64,000 bases of DNA, taken from contig NZ_CP041191.1 of assembly GCF_006517275.1 (NCBI RefSeq), positions 124,001-188,000 on the forward strand, read 5' to 3'. Source of the stretch: Labrenzia sp. PHM005. Its GTDB lineage: Bacteria > Pseudomonadota > Alphaproteobacteria > Rhizobiales > Stappiaceae. The notes beneath the pieces are model-generated. The model did no database searches, was not told the origin of the DNA, and saw only the letters and a program-made list of their open reading frames with translations. Of this stretch, positions 17,083 through 26,280 are shown one piece after another (position 1 is the stretch's first letter; each line of letters begins with the position of its first letter). The position numbers and the translations under genes were made by a program.

Positions 17083-17763
17083 ATGATTGCCCCGACTTCC
17101 AGCTCAACAGCCGGCCTTGTCTTTAAGAAGGTATCGCTGCGCCTTGATGACCGGCTGTTGCTGACATTCGATCATGTCATCCGCCCAGGAACCGTGCTCA
17201 CTGTGATGGGTGAAAGCGGCAGCGGCAAATCTACTTTGCTTGACTTTGTCGCCGGTTTCCTCAAGCCGGACTTCTCGGCCTCAGGGCAGATCCTGTTGGA
17301 CGGGAAAGATATCACCAGCCTGCCCCCACAGAACCGGCACATTGGGTTGATGTTTCAAACACCGCTCCTGTTTCCGCATATGTCCGTTTTGCAGAACCTG
17401 ATGTTCGCAATTCCGCAACACATCAAAGACAAACACAAGCGCAGGAGTTTGGCAGAAGAGGCTTTGCAAGCCGTCGGTCTTTCAGGTTCGGGTCTAAAAG
17501 ACCCGGCAAAACTGTCCGGCGGACAGCAAACCCGGATAGCCTTGATGCGCACACTTCTGGCCGAGCCTAAAGCGCTTTTGTTGGACGAACCTTTTTCCAG
17601 CCTTGATCAGTCGCGGCGCGCAACCGTCCGCGAGCTGGTCTTTTCCGTTGCGCGCGACAAGAATCTTCCCATTTTACTGGTTACCCATGACGAAGAGGAT
17701 GCAGAGGTCGCTGGCGGGCAAGTTTTCCGGCTGGAAAACAATAAGGCCGGTCCCTCAACCTGA
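17083..17763 (+). CDS. ynjD: ABC transporter ATP-binding protein, YnjD type
   Basis: Cytoplasmic ATPase of 226 residues for the YnjBC importer. Walker A (MGESGSGKSTLLD), Q-loop (MFQTPLLFPHM), signature (LSGGQQTR), Walker B (LLLDEPFSSLD) and switch His (LVTHDEEDAE) are intact. It follows the permease gene by four bases and ends 10 bases before the convergent bfr gene, leaving no room for a separate terminator. Confidence 0.93.
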   Translation: MIAPTSSSTAGLVFKKVSLRLDDRLLLTFDHVIRPGTVLTVMGESGSGKSTLLDFVAGFLKPDFSASGQILLDGKDITSLPPQNRHIGLMFQTPLLFPHMSVLQNLMFAIPQHIKDKHKRRSLAEEALQAVGLSGSGLKDPAKLSGGQQTRIALMRTLLAEPKALLLDEPFSSLDQSRRATVRELVFSVARDKNLPILLVTHDEEDAEVAGGQVFRLENNKAGPST

Positions 17764-17773
17764 CTGCAATCCA

Positions 17774-18259
17774 TTATTCAGCTGAGTCTGCAGACTTCGC
17801 CTGAAGCAGGGAGTAGTTGTCGATCCCGATCCGTTCAATGAGGCCAAGCTGAGTTTCGAGGAAGTCGATATGGCCTTCTTCATCGCTCAGCAGCTGCTCA
17901 AACAGCGCCATCGATACATAGTCGCCCTCTTCCCGGCACACTTCGCGGGCTTCGTGATAAAGAGACCGTGCAACATATTCGGCCGCAAGATCGCCCTCCA
18001 GGCATTCTTTCACAGATTGACCAATGCGCAGCGGATCGAGGGTCTGCAGATTTGGAAAGCCTTCCAGAAACAGGATCCGATCCATCAGATCCTGCGCATG
18101 CTGGCGCTCTTCTTCAGCTTCCTCCAGCTCCTTATCGGCAAGATTGCCGAAGCCCCAGTCAGACAGAAGCCGTGCGTGCATCCAGTATTGATTAACCGCA
18201 GTCAACTCGTGCCGGAGAGCCTTGTTCAAATAGTCAATGACCCGCGCTTCACCCTTCAT
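17774..18259 (-). CDS. bfr: Bacterioferritin lacking the haem-ligand Met
   Basis: Iron-storage protein of 161 residues that forms a 24-subunit cage. It starts with the family-typical [32 protein letters not shown]. The di-iron ferroxidase ligands Glu18, Glu51, His54, Glu94, Glu127 and His130 are all present by counting. Position 52, the axial haem-ligand Met of classic bacterioferritins, is Arg here (EEERQHAQ), so this subunit should not bind haem in the usual way. It follows bfd by 16 bases, so Bfd can donate electrons for iron release. No second bfr is visible in the window; a haem-binding partner subunit might exist elsewhere. Confidence 0.94.
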   Translation of the reverse strand: MKGEARVIDYLNKALRHELTAVNQYWMHARLLSDWGFGNLADKELEEAEEERQHAQDLMDRILFLEGFPNLQTLDPLRIGQSVKECLEGDLAAEYVARSLYHEAREVCREEGDYVSMALFEQLLSDEEGHIDFLETQLGLIERIGIDNYSLLQAKSADSAE

Positions 18260-18275
18260 CAGTCCCTCTCAATGC

Positions 18276-18518
18276 TCAACCAGCTGCTGCCGAGCGCCTG
18301 CGCCGCGCAGGCTTTTCGTTTTTCACTTCACTCTCTGGAGCATCTTCATGAATGATGTCAATAACACTTGGAAAACATCCACCACAGCGCGGCCGGCATC
18401 CCAGATGGCGGAAAACCGCGCCAGGGGTCGGAATTTTACCGTTTGGATCTGCACGCATTTCAGCCGCGGCTTCGCGCAGCTGCTTGTCAGTCAACACATT
18501 ACAAGAACAAATGAGCAT
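18276..18518 (-). CDS. bfd: Bacterioferritin-associated ferredoxin
   Basis: A small [2Fe-2S] protein of 80 residues that reduces bacterioferritin to free its iron. The N-terminal CSCNVLTDKQLREA holds Cys4 and Cys6; GCRPRCGGCFP holds Cys41, Cys45 and Cys48, giving the usual ligand spacing. A basic tail (ARRRRSAAAG) is longer than in E. coli Bfd. Directly upstream of bfr on the same strand, so the two form an iron-storage operon. I looked for a Fur or Irr-type box before it and did not find a convincing one. Confidence 0.9.
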   Translation of the reverse strand: MLICSCNVLTDKQLREAAAEMRADPNGKIPTPGAVFRHLGCRPRCGGCFPSVIDIIHEDAPESEVKNEKPARRRRSAAAG

Positions 18519-18642
18519 TCTAGGGTCTGGCCGTCACCGGGTCTTGAGAGCATATTGTGGTTGACTGATTGCAGCGCAATACAGAAACCATACTATAAGA
18601 GTCAACTTTTATGTCCACGGTCTTGTTTTGGTAGGCGAACGA

Positions 18643-19401
18643 ATGAACATTGAAAACCCTTCTGACGAACGGCGTACGTTGGTTTTAACAGGAGCAAGCC
18701 GGGGCATTGGCCATGCAACGGTTAAAAAATTCTCGGCGGAAAACTGGCGGGTGATTTCCTGCTCCCGCCAAGCCTTCTCGGAAAAATGCCCCTGGCCGAT
18801 GGGACCGGAAGATCACATTCAGGTCGACTTAGCGGACCCCGAAAACCTGGGCTTTGCCGTTCAGGAGATCAGGAAACGGCTTGAGGCCCACGGCTCCCGC
18901 CTTCACGCCCTGGTCAATAATGCTGGCATCAGCCCTAAAGGAAATGACGGAGAACGCCTGATGTCGTTGAATACGCCAATGCATGAGTGGCGCAATGTTT
19001 TCCAAGTGAACTTTTTTGCCCCAATCCTATTAGCGCGCGGCCTCTTTGAAGAACTCAAAGCTGCATCTGGTTCAGTGGTGAATGTCACCTCGATTGCCGG
19101 TGTCAGGGTTCATCCGTTTGCCGGAACCGCCTATGCGACCTCCAAGGCAGCCCTCGCGTCCCTGACCCGCGAAATGGCTGCAGACTTCGGACCACATGGG
19201 GTGCGAGTCAACGCAATTGCCCCTGGGGAAATTGATACGTCAATCCTGTCTCCTGGAACAGAAAAACTGGTCGAGGAAATCCCTCTGCGGCGTCTTGGCC
19301 AAACAAACGAAGTCGCGGATACGATTTTCTATTTATGCAGCGAAAACTCGTCCTACGTCACCGGCTCTGAAATACACATCAACGGTGGCCAACATGTTTA
19401 A
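18643..19401 (+). CDS. Short-chain dehydrogenase/reductase
   Basis: NAD(P)-dependent oxidoreductase of 252 residues. The classical SDR pattern is complete: cofactor loop TGASRGIGHA, the adenine-contact D-L-A-D, NNAG (residues ISPK follow), catalytic Ser in NVTSIAG, YATSK active site, and PGEIDTSILSPG after it. The C-terminus SSYVTGSEIHINGGQHV is typical of 3-oxoacyl-ACP reductase-like members. The substrate is unknown. I start at the ATG; a TTG 15 bases earlier is in frame. It is divergent from bfd and stands alone. Confidence 0.88.
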   Translation: MNIENPSDERRTLVLTGASRGIGHATVKKFSAENWRVISCSRQAFSEKCPWPMGPEDHIQVDLADPENLGFAVQEIRKRLEAHGSRLHALVNNAGISPKGNDGERLMSLNTPMHEWRNVFQVNFFAPILLARGLFEELKAASGSVVNVTSIAGVRVHPFAGTAYATSKAALASLTREMAADFGPHGVRVNAIAPGEIDTSILSPGTEKLVEEIPLRRLGQTNEVADTIFYLCSENSSYVTGSEIHINGGQHV

Positions 19402-19583
19402 CAGGAAGGAAATTCAGTCAACCAGAAATAGTATTGGATAATGTTCCTTGATAAAATTATTGAGACTGTCTGGCGGAACACTAAAATACCGCATAGTAAT
19501 TTTCCGCATTTTTACCTAATCTTCACAGCTCTCATCGAATTTAAGCCTAATGGACGAGGTTTACCGGTAGCACGGGGTTTTCG

Positions 19584-22019
19584 ATGAGACGCGCATTGAA
19601 ATGGTTGGTTGATCTGAAATTTGGTTACAAGGTCAGCGGCGGGTTCGCAGCAATTCTTTTGCTGACAGCGGTAGTTGGTGGTGTCGGTTACTTTGCGATA
19701 TCCACTCTCTCCGGACGTTTTGAAGTTGCGGATCAATCCGCAGATGTCAGCAGAATGGTTCAATCGACCTCTCTGGTTCGCGAGAATTATCTGAATTCTC
19801 CTTCCTCTGAGCTAGCCGATACAACGCGTCAGGAAATCTCTGGATTGAATGGCGCCTTAGATACTCTGGCACAAAGTGTTGCCGGAGATACCGAGGCGGC
19901 GGAACAGGTAAACACTGCAAAAGCAGCTGTCGGACAATTTGCTTCTACATTTGATGAGGTGGTGGAGCAAACCAACCAGCAAGCGGAGCGCCTGGCAACA
20001 GTGCGTAGCAGCGTCCACGATCTGGAAAAACTGGCCGCCTCTATTACCGAAGCCGTTCTGACTGAAGAAAAGAAAGTCAGTGCTGAGGTGTTTTCTGCAA
20101 ACGGCACTTTGGAAGATGCCAATTTAATGCTGCGCAGCGTTTTTGATTTGCAGGGTGAAGTATCCACCATTCAGTTTGCCTACCTGAAAGGCAGCGGCAA
20201 TCTAGATGGTGATGATCTGAAGCAAAGCATGGAAATCAGTTTTGCGCTCGTCGACCGCACGAAGGAAATGCGGTACCGGCAAATTGAAGGTATCGAGCGC
20301 AAGACCGTAAGCAAACTGGCCGGTGCAGCTAAGAAACTAGACAAGGCGATTGCACGGCTTGGAGACGACTTGGGCTTTGCCGAGGCTTATGAAGCACGGA
20401 CTGCCGTTGGCACTCACCTCGATGCTATTACCGCTCTGGCCGAAAGCATCCGTGAGCAGGCAATTTCTGCTGTCAGCAAATCCAAAGCGACGGTTCTGAC
20501 TGCCAATACCCGACTTGCCACTATTAAAGCCATCATGGAACAAGCGGCCGAGCTGGACCAATATGCTCTAAAGGCCGAAGCTGAAACGTACAATTTGTTC
20601 GGCAACTTTGGTGTCACAGACCCTGCTGGTGTGCAGGAGCAAATCGCTGGGCTAGTAAAGCTGGACGAAAAACTCGTCACTTACGCAGACGCACTGCCTG
20701 CGGCCGCTGACGCTATCAATGGTATCGCGGTGTCCGTCGCGACTTTTGATCGCGCATTCAAGGAAATGCTGACGACAAAAGCAGATCTTCAAGCGAAGAG
20801 AAATCAACTTGATACGCTGACCAAACAAGTCAGCGCGGATATTGCTGGAATTTCACAAGCACAATCGGCAGCAGCCAAATCAGCGGCCACTGCAGCAGAA
20901 GTGCAAATCGCAATGACCGTTCTCCTTTCAATCCTTGGCGGCATCGGTCTGGCGATTGTTCTCAATCTGGCAATTACACGTCCAATCCGCACCATCACAA
21001 ATGTGATGAACAGCCTGGCTGGCGGCGACAATGAAGTCACCATTCCTGGACTTGACCGCGGTGACGAGATTGGCGACATGAGCCGAACAGTTCAGGTCTT
21101 CCGGGACAATGCAATCGAGCGCGCAAATCTACAGGCGCAAAACGCACAGGAAGAAGCCTCACGCCAGGAACGGCAGCAGCGGATCGACAGTTTGATCAAC
21201 AACTTCCGCGCAACTGCAGAAGATGCGATTGGCTCTGTTGCAACAACCGCCGGCAGCTTGGACACGACCGCGCAGGCATTGACCGATATTGCCCGCGACA
21301 GCGCGGGACACGCCAGCGAAACACAAGATTCCTCCAATGAAACCACCCACAATGTTCAGACCGTTGCAAGTGCGGCGGAAGAACTGGCGGCATCCATTGG
21401 TGAAATCTCGCGGCAGGTTTCCCAGACGACCGAGATCGTCGAACGGGCGACTGTTGGTACACGGGAAACCAATGACAAGGTCGAGGGCCTTGCCGAAGCT
21501 GCCACAAAGATCGGCGAAGTCGTCACGCTCATCCAGGCTATTGCCGAGCAAACCAACCTTTTGGCACTCAACGCAACTATTGAGGCAGCGCGTGCTGGTG
21601 AAGCAGGCAAAGGCTTTGCTGTGGTCGCCGCAGAGGTGAAGGAATTGGCGACACAGACCTCCAAAGCAACAGAGGAAATCAGTTCGCAAATTACCGCCAT
21701 CCAAACTGCGACCAAAGATTCTGTTGTTGCAATCGGCGAAATCGCCGAGACCATGGACGAAGTCAACAACTATACTGCAGCGATCGCTTCGGCTGTTGAA
21801 CAGCAGGGCGCGGCAACTGCGGAAATCTCGCAGAATGTCCAGCGTGCGGCAGAAGCCACTGGGACCGTTTCCAACAATATGACTCAGTTGTCTCAAGCCG
21901 TTGATCAGACCGCCTCCTCTGCGGACATGGTTTTGTCTGCGTCAGGCGAATTGACCGAGAAGACCGATGAGTTGAAGACTGAGGTCGAGAGCTTCCTGTC
22001 TGAAGTCGCAGCTGCGTAA
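19584..22019 (+). CDS. Methyl-accepting chemotaxis protein with large periplasmic helical domain
   Basis: Inner-membrane chemoreceptor of 811 residues. TM1 spans about residues 20-42; a mainly helical periplasmic sensor of about 390 residues follows (size and pattern fit a helical bimodular domain); TM2 lies near residues 438-462; then a HAMP domain (TRPIRTITNVMNSLAGGDNEV) and the cytoplasmic signalling hairpin, whose tip contains IAEQTNLLALNATIEAARAG. It has no C-terminal CheR-docking pentapeptide; the end is FLSEVAAA. No che genes are nearby, so it is an orphan receptor feeding a remote array. The tip region is nearly identical to that of the other receptor in this window. Confidence 0.94.
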   Translation: MRRALKWLVDLKFGYKVSGGFAAILLLTAVVGGVGYFAISTLSGRFEVADQSADVSRMVQSTSLVRENYLNSPSSELADTTRQEISGLNGALDTLAQSVAGDTEAAEQVNTAKAAVGQFASTFDEVVEQTNQQAERLATVRSSVHDLEKLAASITEAVLTEEKKVSAEVFSANGTLEDANLMLRSVFDLQGEVSTIQFAYLKGSGNLDGDDLKQSMEISFALVDRTKEMRYRQIEGIERKTVSKLAGAAKKLDKAIARLGDDLGFAEAYEARTAVGTHLDAITALAESIREQAISAVSKSKATVLTANTRLATIKAIMEQAAELDQYALKAEAETYNLFGNFGVTDPAGVQEQIAGLVKLDEKLVTYADALPAAADAINGIAVSVATFDRAFKEMLTTKADLQAKRNQLDTLTKQVSADIAGISQAQSAAAKSAATAAEVQIAMTVLLSILGGIGLAIVLNLAITRPIRTITNVMNSLAGGDNEVTIPGLDRGDEIGDMSRTVQVFRDNAIERANLQAQNAQEEASRQERQQRIDSLINNFRATAEDAIGSVATTAGSLDTTAQALTDIARDSAGHASETQDSSNETTHNVQTVASAAEELAASIGEISRQVSQTTEIVERATVGTRETNDKVEGLAEAATKIGEVVTLIQAIAEQTNLLALNATIEAARAGEAGKGFAVVAAEVKELATQTSKATEEISSQITAIQTATKDSVVAIGEIAETMDEVNNYTAAIASAVEQQGAATAEISQNVQRAAEATGTVSNNMTQLSQAVDQTASSADMVLSASGELTEKTDELKTEVESFLSEVAAA

Positions 22020-22040
22020 ACGGATATTCATCACTTAAGA

Positions 22041-22074
22041 AAAAGGCGGGCGTGCCAGGCACCCCGCCTTTTTT
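22041..22074 (+). terminator. Rho-independent terminator of the chemoreceptor gene
   Basis: AAGGCGGG and CCCGCCTT pair, with a second inner GTGCC/GGCAC stem, followed by a T-run. It lies 21 bases after the stop codon. Confidence 0.88.
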
Positions 22075-22098
22075 GTTGCCGAGCCAATGCCACAGCGT

Positions 22099-22114
22099 TG
22101 ACGTTGGAACGTCA
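22099..22114. promoter_or_regulatory. Perfect 16-base inverted repeat before the methyltransferase gene
   Basis: TGACGTT and AACGTCA flank GG. It lies between the terminator and the methyltransferase start. The size fits a dimeric operator, but a small RNA hairpin is equally possible. Confidence 0.35.
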
Positions 22115-22164
22115 GACGACTAAGGCGTGGACAAGACCCTTTGCGCAAGAATTGAGAGAGAATC

Positions 22165-23118
22165 GTGGCGGAGAAAACCGACGCGCCAACCTTTGCCCCA
22201 ACCGGCCAGCCTCCCGTACAGGCCTGGCCCGTGATCCTGGAAACCCCAGGCTGGAAGGACTACCGCCTTCTAGATATGGGCGAGGGTCAAAAACTGGAAC
22301 GCTACGGACGCTACACGATCGTTCGGCCGGAACCCCAGGCCATGGGCAGCCGCCGCCTGAAGAACGCTACGTGGGACCGCGCCAATGCGGTCTTCTCAGG
22401 TGACACGGACGAAGAAGGCCCAGGTCGTTGGAAATACTCGGGCAATGTCTCCGAAACCTGGCCCATGTCCTATGGTCCGGTGACCTACAATGGCCGGTTC
22501 ATGTCGTTCCGCCATGTCGGAGTCTTTCCCGAACAAGCGGCTCATTGGAATTGGGTGAATTCCAAAATACGGGCAGAGAAGCAAAAAACGCCTGAAAAGC
22601 CGCTGAAAATCCTCAATCTGTTCGGCTACACCGGCCTGGCCTCCCTGCTTCCTGCAACGGAAGGCGCGCACGTCACCCATGTCGACGCATCGAAGAAGGC
22701 AATCGGCTACGCGCGGGAAAATCAGACCCTATCCGGACTGGAAGATCTCCCGATCCGATGGATCTGCGAAGATGCCTCCAAGTTTGTTGCCCGTGAGGTT
22801 CGCCGTGGCAACACCTACGACGGCATCATTCTGGATCCGCCAAAGTATGGGCGCGGCCCAAAGGGCGAAGTCTGGGACATCTACACCAGCCTGCCAGGCA
22901 TGCTGAAAGACCTGCAGCAGCTGCTGGCGAAAGACGCTCTCTTCATGATCCTGACCGCTTACGCGATCCGCTCCAGCTTCGTCTCGATCCATGAGCTCAT
23001 GGCCGAAACCTTGTCCCGGCAAGGCGGACGGCTGGAATCCGGTGAACTGGTCATCCGGGAAGAAGACGGCGCACGGGCTCTTTCCACGTCTCTCTTCTCC
23101 CGCTGGAGCAGCCGCTAA
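22165..23118 (+). CDS. Class I SAM-dependent methyltransferase, RlmI-like
   Basis: A 317-residue methyltransferase whose core resembles the catalytic domain of rRNA cytosine-C5 methyltransferases of the RlmI/RlmK group. The SAM site is LNLFGYTGLASL, the acidic strand VTHVDASKKA, and the D-P-P-K-Y-G motif (ILDPPKYGRGP) marks the active site. The PUA domain of true RlmI is missing; instead an N-terminal region of about 100 residues rich in Trp and Pro precedes. The catalytic Cys arrangement of RlmI is not obvious, so the substrate may differ. The start is a GTG behind GAGAGA. It ends three bases before the convergent RND gene. Confidence 0.85.
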   Translation: MAEKTDAPTFAPTGQPPVQAWPVILETPGWKDYRLLDMGEGQKLERYGRYTIVRPEPQAMGSRRLKNATWDRANAVFSGDTDEEGPGRWKYSGNVSETWPMSYGPVTYNGRFMSFRHVGVFPEQAAHWNWVNSKIRAEKQKTPEKPLKILNLFGYTGLASLLPATEGAHVTHVDASKKAIGYARENQTLSGLEDLPIRWICEDASKFVAREVRRGNTYDGIILDPPKYGRGPKGEVWDIYTSLPGMLKDLQQLLAKDALFMILTAYAIRSSFVSIHELMAETLSRQGGRLESGELVIREEDGARALSTSLFSRWSSR

Positions 23119-23121
23119 CGC

Positions 23122-26100
23122 CTACTCAGCTGCGAGTGCTATGGGGCGGTTGTCGTTCGACCAATCCGTACCGTTATCCTGAATTGGGGCCTCTTCGGCT
23201 TCTATCTTGCTCCTCCGCGCGTAGACCAACGCGAACATGGGCGGCGCGAAGTAGAACGAGATCACGGTCGACAACAACACGCCGCCGGCGATCGACATGG
23301 CGAACGGTGGCCAGAACCCGCCACCGGCCAGGATCAACGGTAAAAACCCTCCGAAGGTCGTAAGCGTTGTGGAGATGATGTGCCGGCCCGACCCCATCAC
23401 TACGTCTACCATTGCCTCCCGATCACCGTCGACCGCCCGGCTGTTTTGCTGAAGACCGGTCAGGATGATGATGGCTGCGTTGATAGATACGCCGATCGAG
23501 CCGATCACGCCGATGATGGCGTTGATGCCAAACGGGTACTGGAAGACCGCCAGGGCCAGAATGCTGAGCCCCGCCGACAGCCCCGACACGACCAGCGTGA
23601 CAGCGGACAATCGGAACGAGTTGAAAGTCAACACAATCGCGGCAATCGACAACGGTACGATCAAGCCGAGCGAGCCAATCAGATTGTTCAACGTATCTGA
23701 GCGTGCATCGGAGTCACCGCCCGTTTCGATACGATAGCCTTCCGGCACTACAAAGCCGGCAAGTTCCATCTCGCTCTGGAGCTTCTTCAGGGCTTCTTCC
23801 GGCAAAACACCATATTGTACGAATGCCTGAACAGTGTTGGTGCGTTCTCCATTCCGCCGATTGATCTCACCCTCCGAGGGCTCCAGGCGAATGTCCGTGA
23901 TCGCGGACAGCGGCACCCCCTCATAGCCAGCTGTTCCGGCTGCTCCGATCGCGGGCAACAGAGGCAGGCTCGCAATGTCAGACAAGTCGCCGCGGGAAGT
24001 CTCGCCGATCCGAACGCGCACCGGCAGTTCCTCCGTTCCTTCGATCAGACTGCCTCCGACCGCGCCTTCCAGAGTAGCCTCGAGTTGGCGAGCGACATCC
24101 GCCAGGCTCAACCCTACAAGCCGTGCCTTATCCTCATCGACCGAAAACTTCAGTTGCGGTGCGCCGCTTTCCAACGTTGTCCGCACAACGGTCACTTCCT
24201 CGATCCCGGATGCGAGTTGGCGCAGGGCATCTCCGCGTTCGCGCAAGACTTCCAAGGACGGGCCGACAAGGCGCAGCTCGACAGGCGCATCCACCGGCGG
24301 CCCTTGCACGAGATCCCGCACCAGTATTCGAGCGTTCGGGTAAAGCGCGGTCAATTCCCTTTGCAGCCGAGGCACGAGATCTGTTGTCGTATCCGGTGAG
24401 CTGGTGGTGACAAGTGCCTGAGCGAAAGCCGGGGCGCGATCCTGGTTGCCAACGATGTTGTAATAGAAGGCTGGGGCGCTCTTTCCCACAACCCAAACCA
24501 CTTTTTTGATGCCCTCCTGATCGGACAGGAACCCGTCCATGGCACGAACCACATCGGATGTTTCGGCAATCGCAGTGCCGTCAGACAGCTCCACTTCTAT
24601 GTGGAACTGATCCCGGTCCACACCCGGGAAAAACTGCGCGGTTAACGTCGGCATGCTCATGAAACCAATCACGGGCAAGACCAGTGCAAAGGCAACGGAA
24701 CTTGCCGGGTTTCTCATGGCGAGCTGCAACGAAAACCGGAAGGGTACGGACACCAATTTCCCGGGTTGGAAAGAGCGCCTTTGGGTCTGGGAGTTGGTTT
24801 CGGGCAGCAGCCATCCGGCAATTGCCGCCGTCAAGGTCACGGCAACCAGGAACGACCAGACAAGCATGATGATAACGGCGATTGCAATCGCCCCGACAAA
24901 GTCACCAGCTGGTCCCGGCAGCAGAACCATGGGCAAGAAGGAAAGGGCCGTGGTTGCGGTCGATGCCAGCAGCGGCGCAAAGAGCCGACGGACGGCCTTG
25001 CGCACAGCCTCACGCCTTTCTTCTCCGCGCGCAAGGGCCTGACCGATTTCATCGGTCATGACAATACCGGCATCAACCAGCAGGCCGAGAGCTACGATCA
25101 GTCCGGTAAGCGACATCTGGTGGAGCGGTAGGCCGATCATGCTCATCGTTGCAAAGGACGCCAGAGTGACCACAGGCAAGACCATTGCAACGATCACGGC
25201 CGACCGTAGCCCCATCGTGACAAGCAGCACGCCAATCACCAAGGCCATGCCGATGGCTATGTTGGCGCCAACGTCTGTCAGCCGATCGATCGTGTAGCGG
25301 CTTTGATCGAACACGAGTTGATGCTCGATCGAATGCGGCATATCCGTTTCATAGGCAGCAATGCTATCCCGGACACGGGTCATCCAGGTGTCGACCTGAA
25401 GGCCATCGGCAATCTTCGCAGCGACAAGAATTGCCGGACGCCCCCCTGAAAAGGCCAGCTCTTCAGCGGGTTGGCGGATGCCCTTAGTGACGGTGGCAAC
25501 ATCGCCAACACGGGTCACCAGTCCATTGCTCCCAGTTGTCACCGGGATGGCGCGAATCCGATCAAGCGCGGCAATTTCTCCAGACACCTCGATCAAAAAT
25601 TCGCGGTCCGAACTGCGCAGGCGGCCAGCGCGGACCTTGGCATCCGCGTTTTGTATGGCCGAGGCGACCTGATCCACCGTCAGAGACAAGGAAATGAGCG
25701 TCGCCGGATCTATGCGGACCAGAATCTCTTCTTCCTGCTCTCCGAAAATCTCGACGGACTTTGTACCGGGCACATTCCGGAGTGTATCAGACAAAACCTC
25801 GGCATATCGAAGCATGACTGCCTGAGAGACCGCCTCATGCTCCGGAACAAGTGCGCTGATCGATGCGAAAGCGCCAGCGCCGTCAGTGCTGAATTCCGGC
25901 TCCAGAACACCTTCGGGAAATTCGCGTGTGGCGTCGCCGATCTTGTCCCGGATTTCCGACCACGCCTGTTCAATCACGTCTTCGGTCAACGTATCGAGCA
26001 GCTCAATCTGAATAATTGAAATCGAGGAGGCAGACGTCGATTCAATCACATCAATCTCTTCGATTTCACGAAGCTCTTCCTCGATCTTTTCCGTGACCAA

Positions 26101-26277
26101 AGCCTCAACACGACCCGGATCAGCGCCTGGGTAGACGGTCGTAACCGTTGCAAAGAGATTGGTGATCGTCGGATCTTCCTGCCGGCCAATGCCGATCAGG
26201 GCCGTTGCTCCGGCCGCCAGGATGACAAGAAGAGTCAGAACCACCAGACGGGGTTGGCGAAAGAACAGGGTTTCCAT
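23122..26277 (-). CDS. RND efflux pump, inner-membrane permease
   Basis: Proton-driven pump protein of 1051 residues, normal for the AcrB superfamily. It has the N-terminal transmembrane helix, two large periplasmic loops, and the duplicated six-helix bundles (IGMALVIGVLLVTMGLRSA... and GSLGLIVPLSIAAIVLTF...). The TM4 proton-relay motif, usually G-L-L-V-D-D-A, reads GLLVDAGIVMTDEI here: the first Asp is kept and the second is Ala. It forms an operon with the adaptor (three-base gap). No outer-membrane channel gene is adjacent, so it must borrow a TolC-like protein. The substrate is unknown. Confidence 0.93.
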   Translation of the reverse strand: METLFFRQPRLVVLTLLVILAAGATALIGIGRQEDPTITNLFATVTTVYPGADPGRVEALVTEKIEEELREIEEIDVIESTSASSISIIQIELLDTLTEDVIEQAWSEIRDKIGDATREFPEGVLEPEFSTDGAGAFASISALVPEHEAVSQAVMLRYAEVLSDTLRNVPGTKSVEIFGEQEEEILVRIDPATLISLSLTVDQVASAIQNADAKVRAGRLRSSDREFLIEVSGEIAALDRIRAIPVTTGSNGLVTRVGDVATVTKGIRQPAEELAFSGGRPAILVAAKIADGLQVDTWMTRVRDSIAAYETDMPHSIEHQLVFDQSRYTIDRLTDVGANIAIGMALVIGVLLVTMGLRSAVIVAMVLPVVTLASFATMSMIGLPLHQMSLTGLIVALGLLVDAGIVMTDEIGQALARGEERREAVRKAVRRLFAPLLASTATTALSFLPMVLLPGPAGDFVGAIAIAVIIMLVWSFLVAVTLTAAIAGWLLPETNSQTQRRSFQPGKLVSVPFRFSLQLAMRNPASSVAFALVLPVIGFMSMPTLTAQFFPGVDRDQFHIEVELSDGTAIAETSDVVRAMDGFLSDQEGIKKVVWVVGKSAPAFYYNIVGNQDRAPAFAQALVTTSSPDTTTDLVPRLQRELTALYPNARILVRDLVQGPPVDAPVELRLVGPSLEVLRERGDALRQLASGIEEVTVVRTTLESGAPQLKFSVDEDKARLVGLSLADVARQLEATLEGAVGGSLIEGTEELPVRVRIGETSRGDLSDIASLPLLPAIGAAGTAGYEGVPLSAITDIRLEPSEGEINRRNGERTNTVQAFVQYGVLPEEALKKLQSEMELAGFVVPEGYRIETGGDSDARSDTLNNLIGSLGLIVPLSIAAIVLTFNSFRLSAVTLVVSGLSAGLSILALAVFQYPFGINAIIGVIGSIGVSINAAIIILTGLQQNSRAVDGDREAMVDVVMGSGRHIISTTLTTFGGFLPLILAGGGFWPPFAMSIAGGVLLSTVISFYFAPPMFALVYARRSKIEAEEAPIQDNGTDWSNDNRPIALAAE

Positions 26278-26280
26278 GCC

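Noticed and set aside
18519..18642. Fur/Irr iron box before bfd
   Set aside because: No convincing palindromic iron-box sequence is visible in the short divergent spacer.
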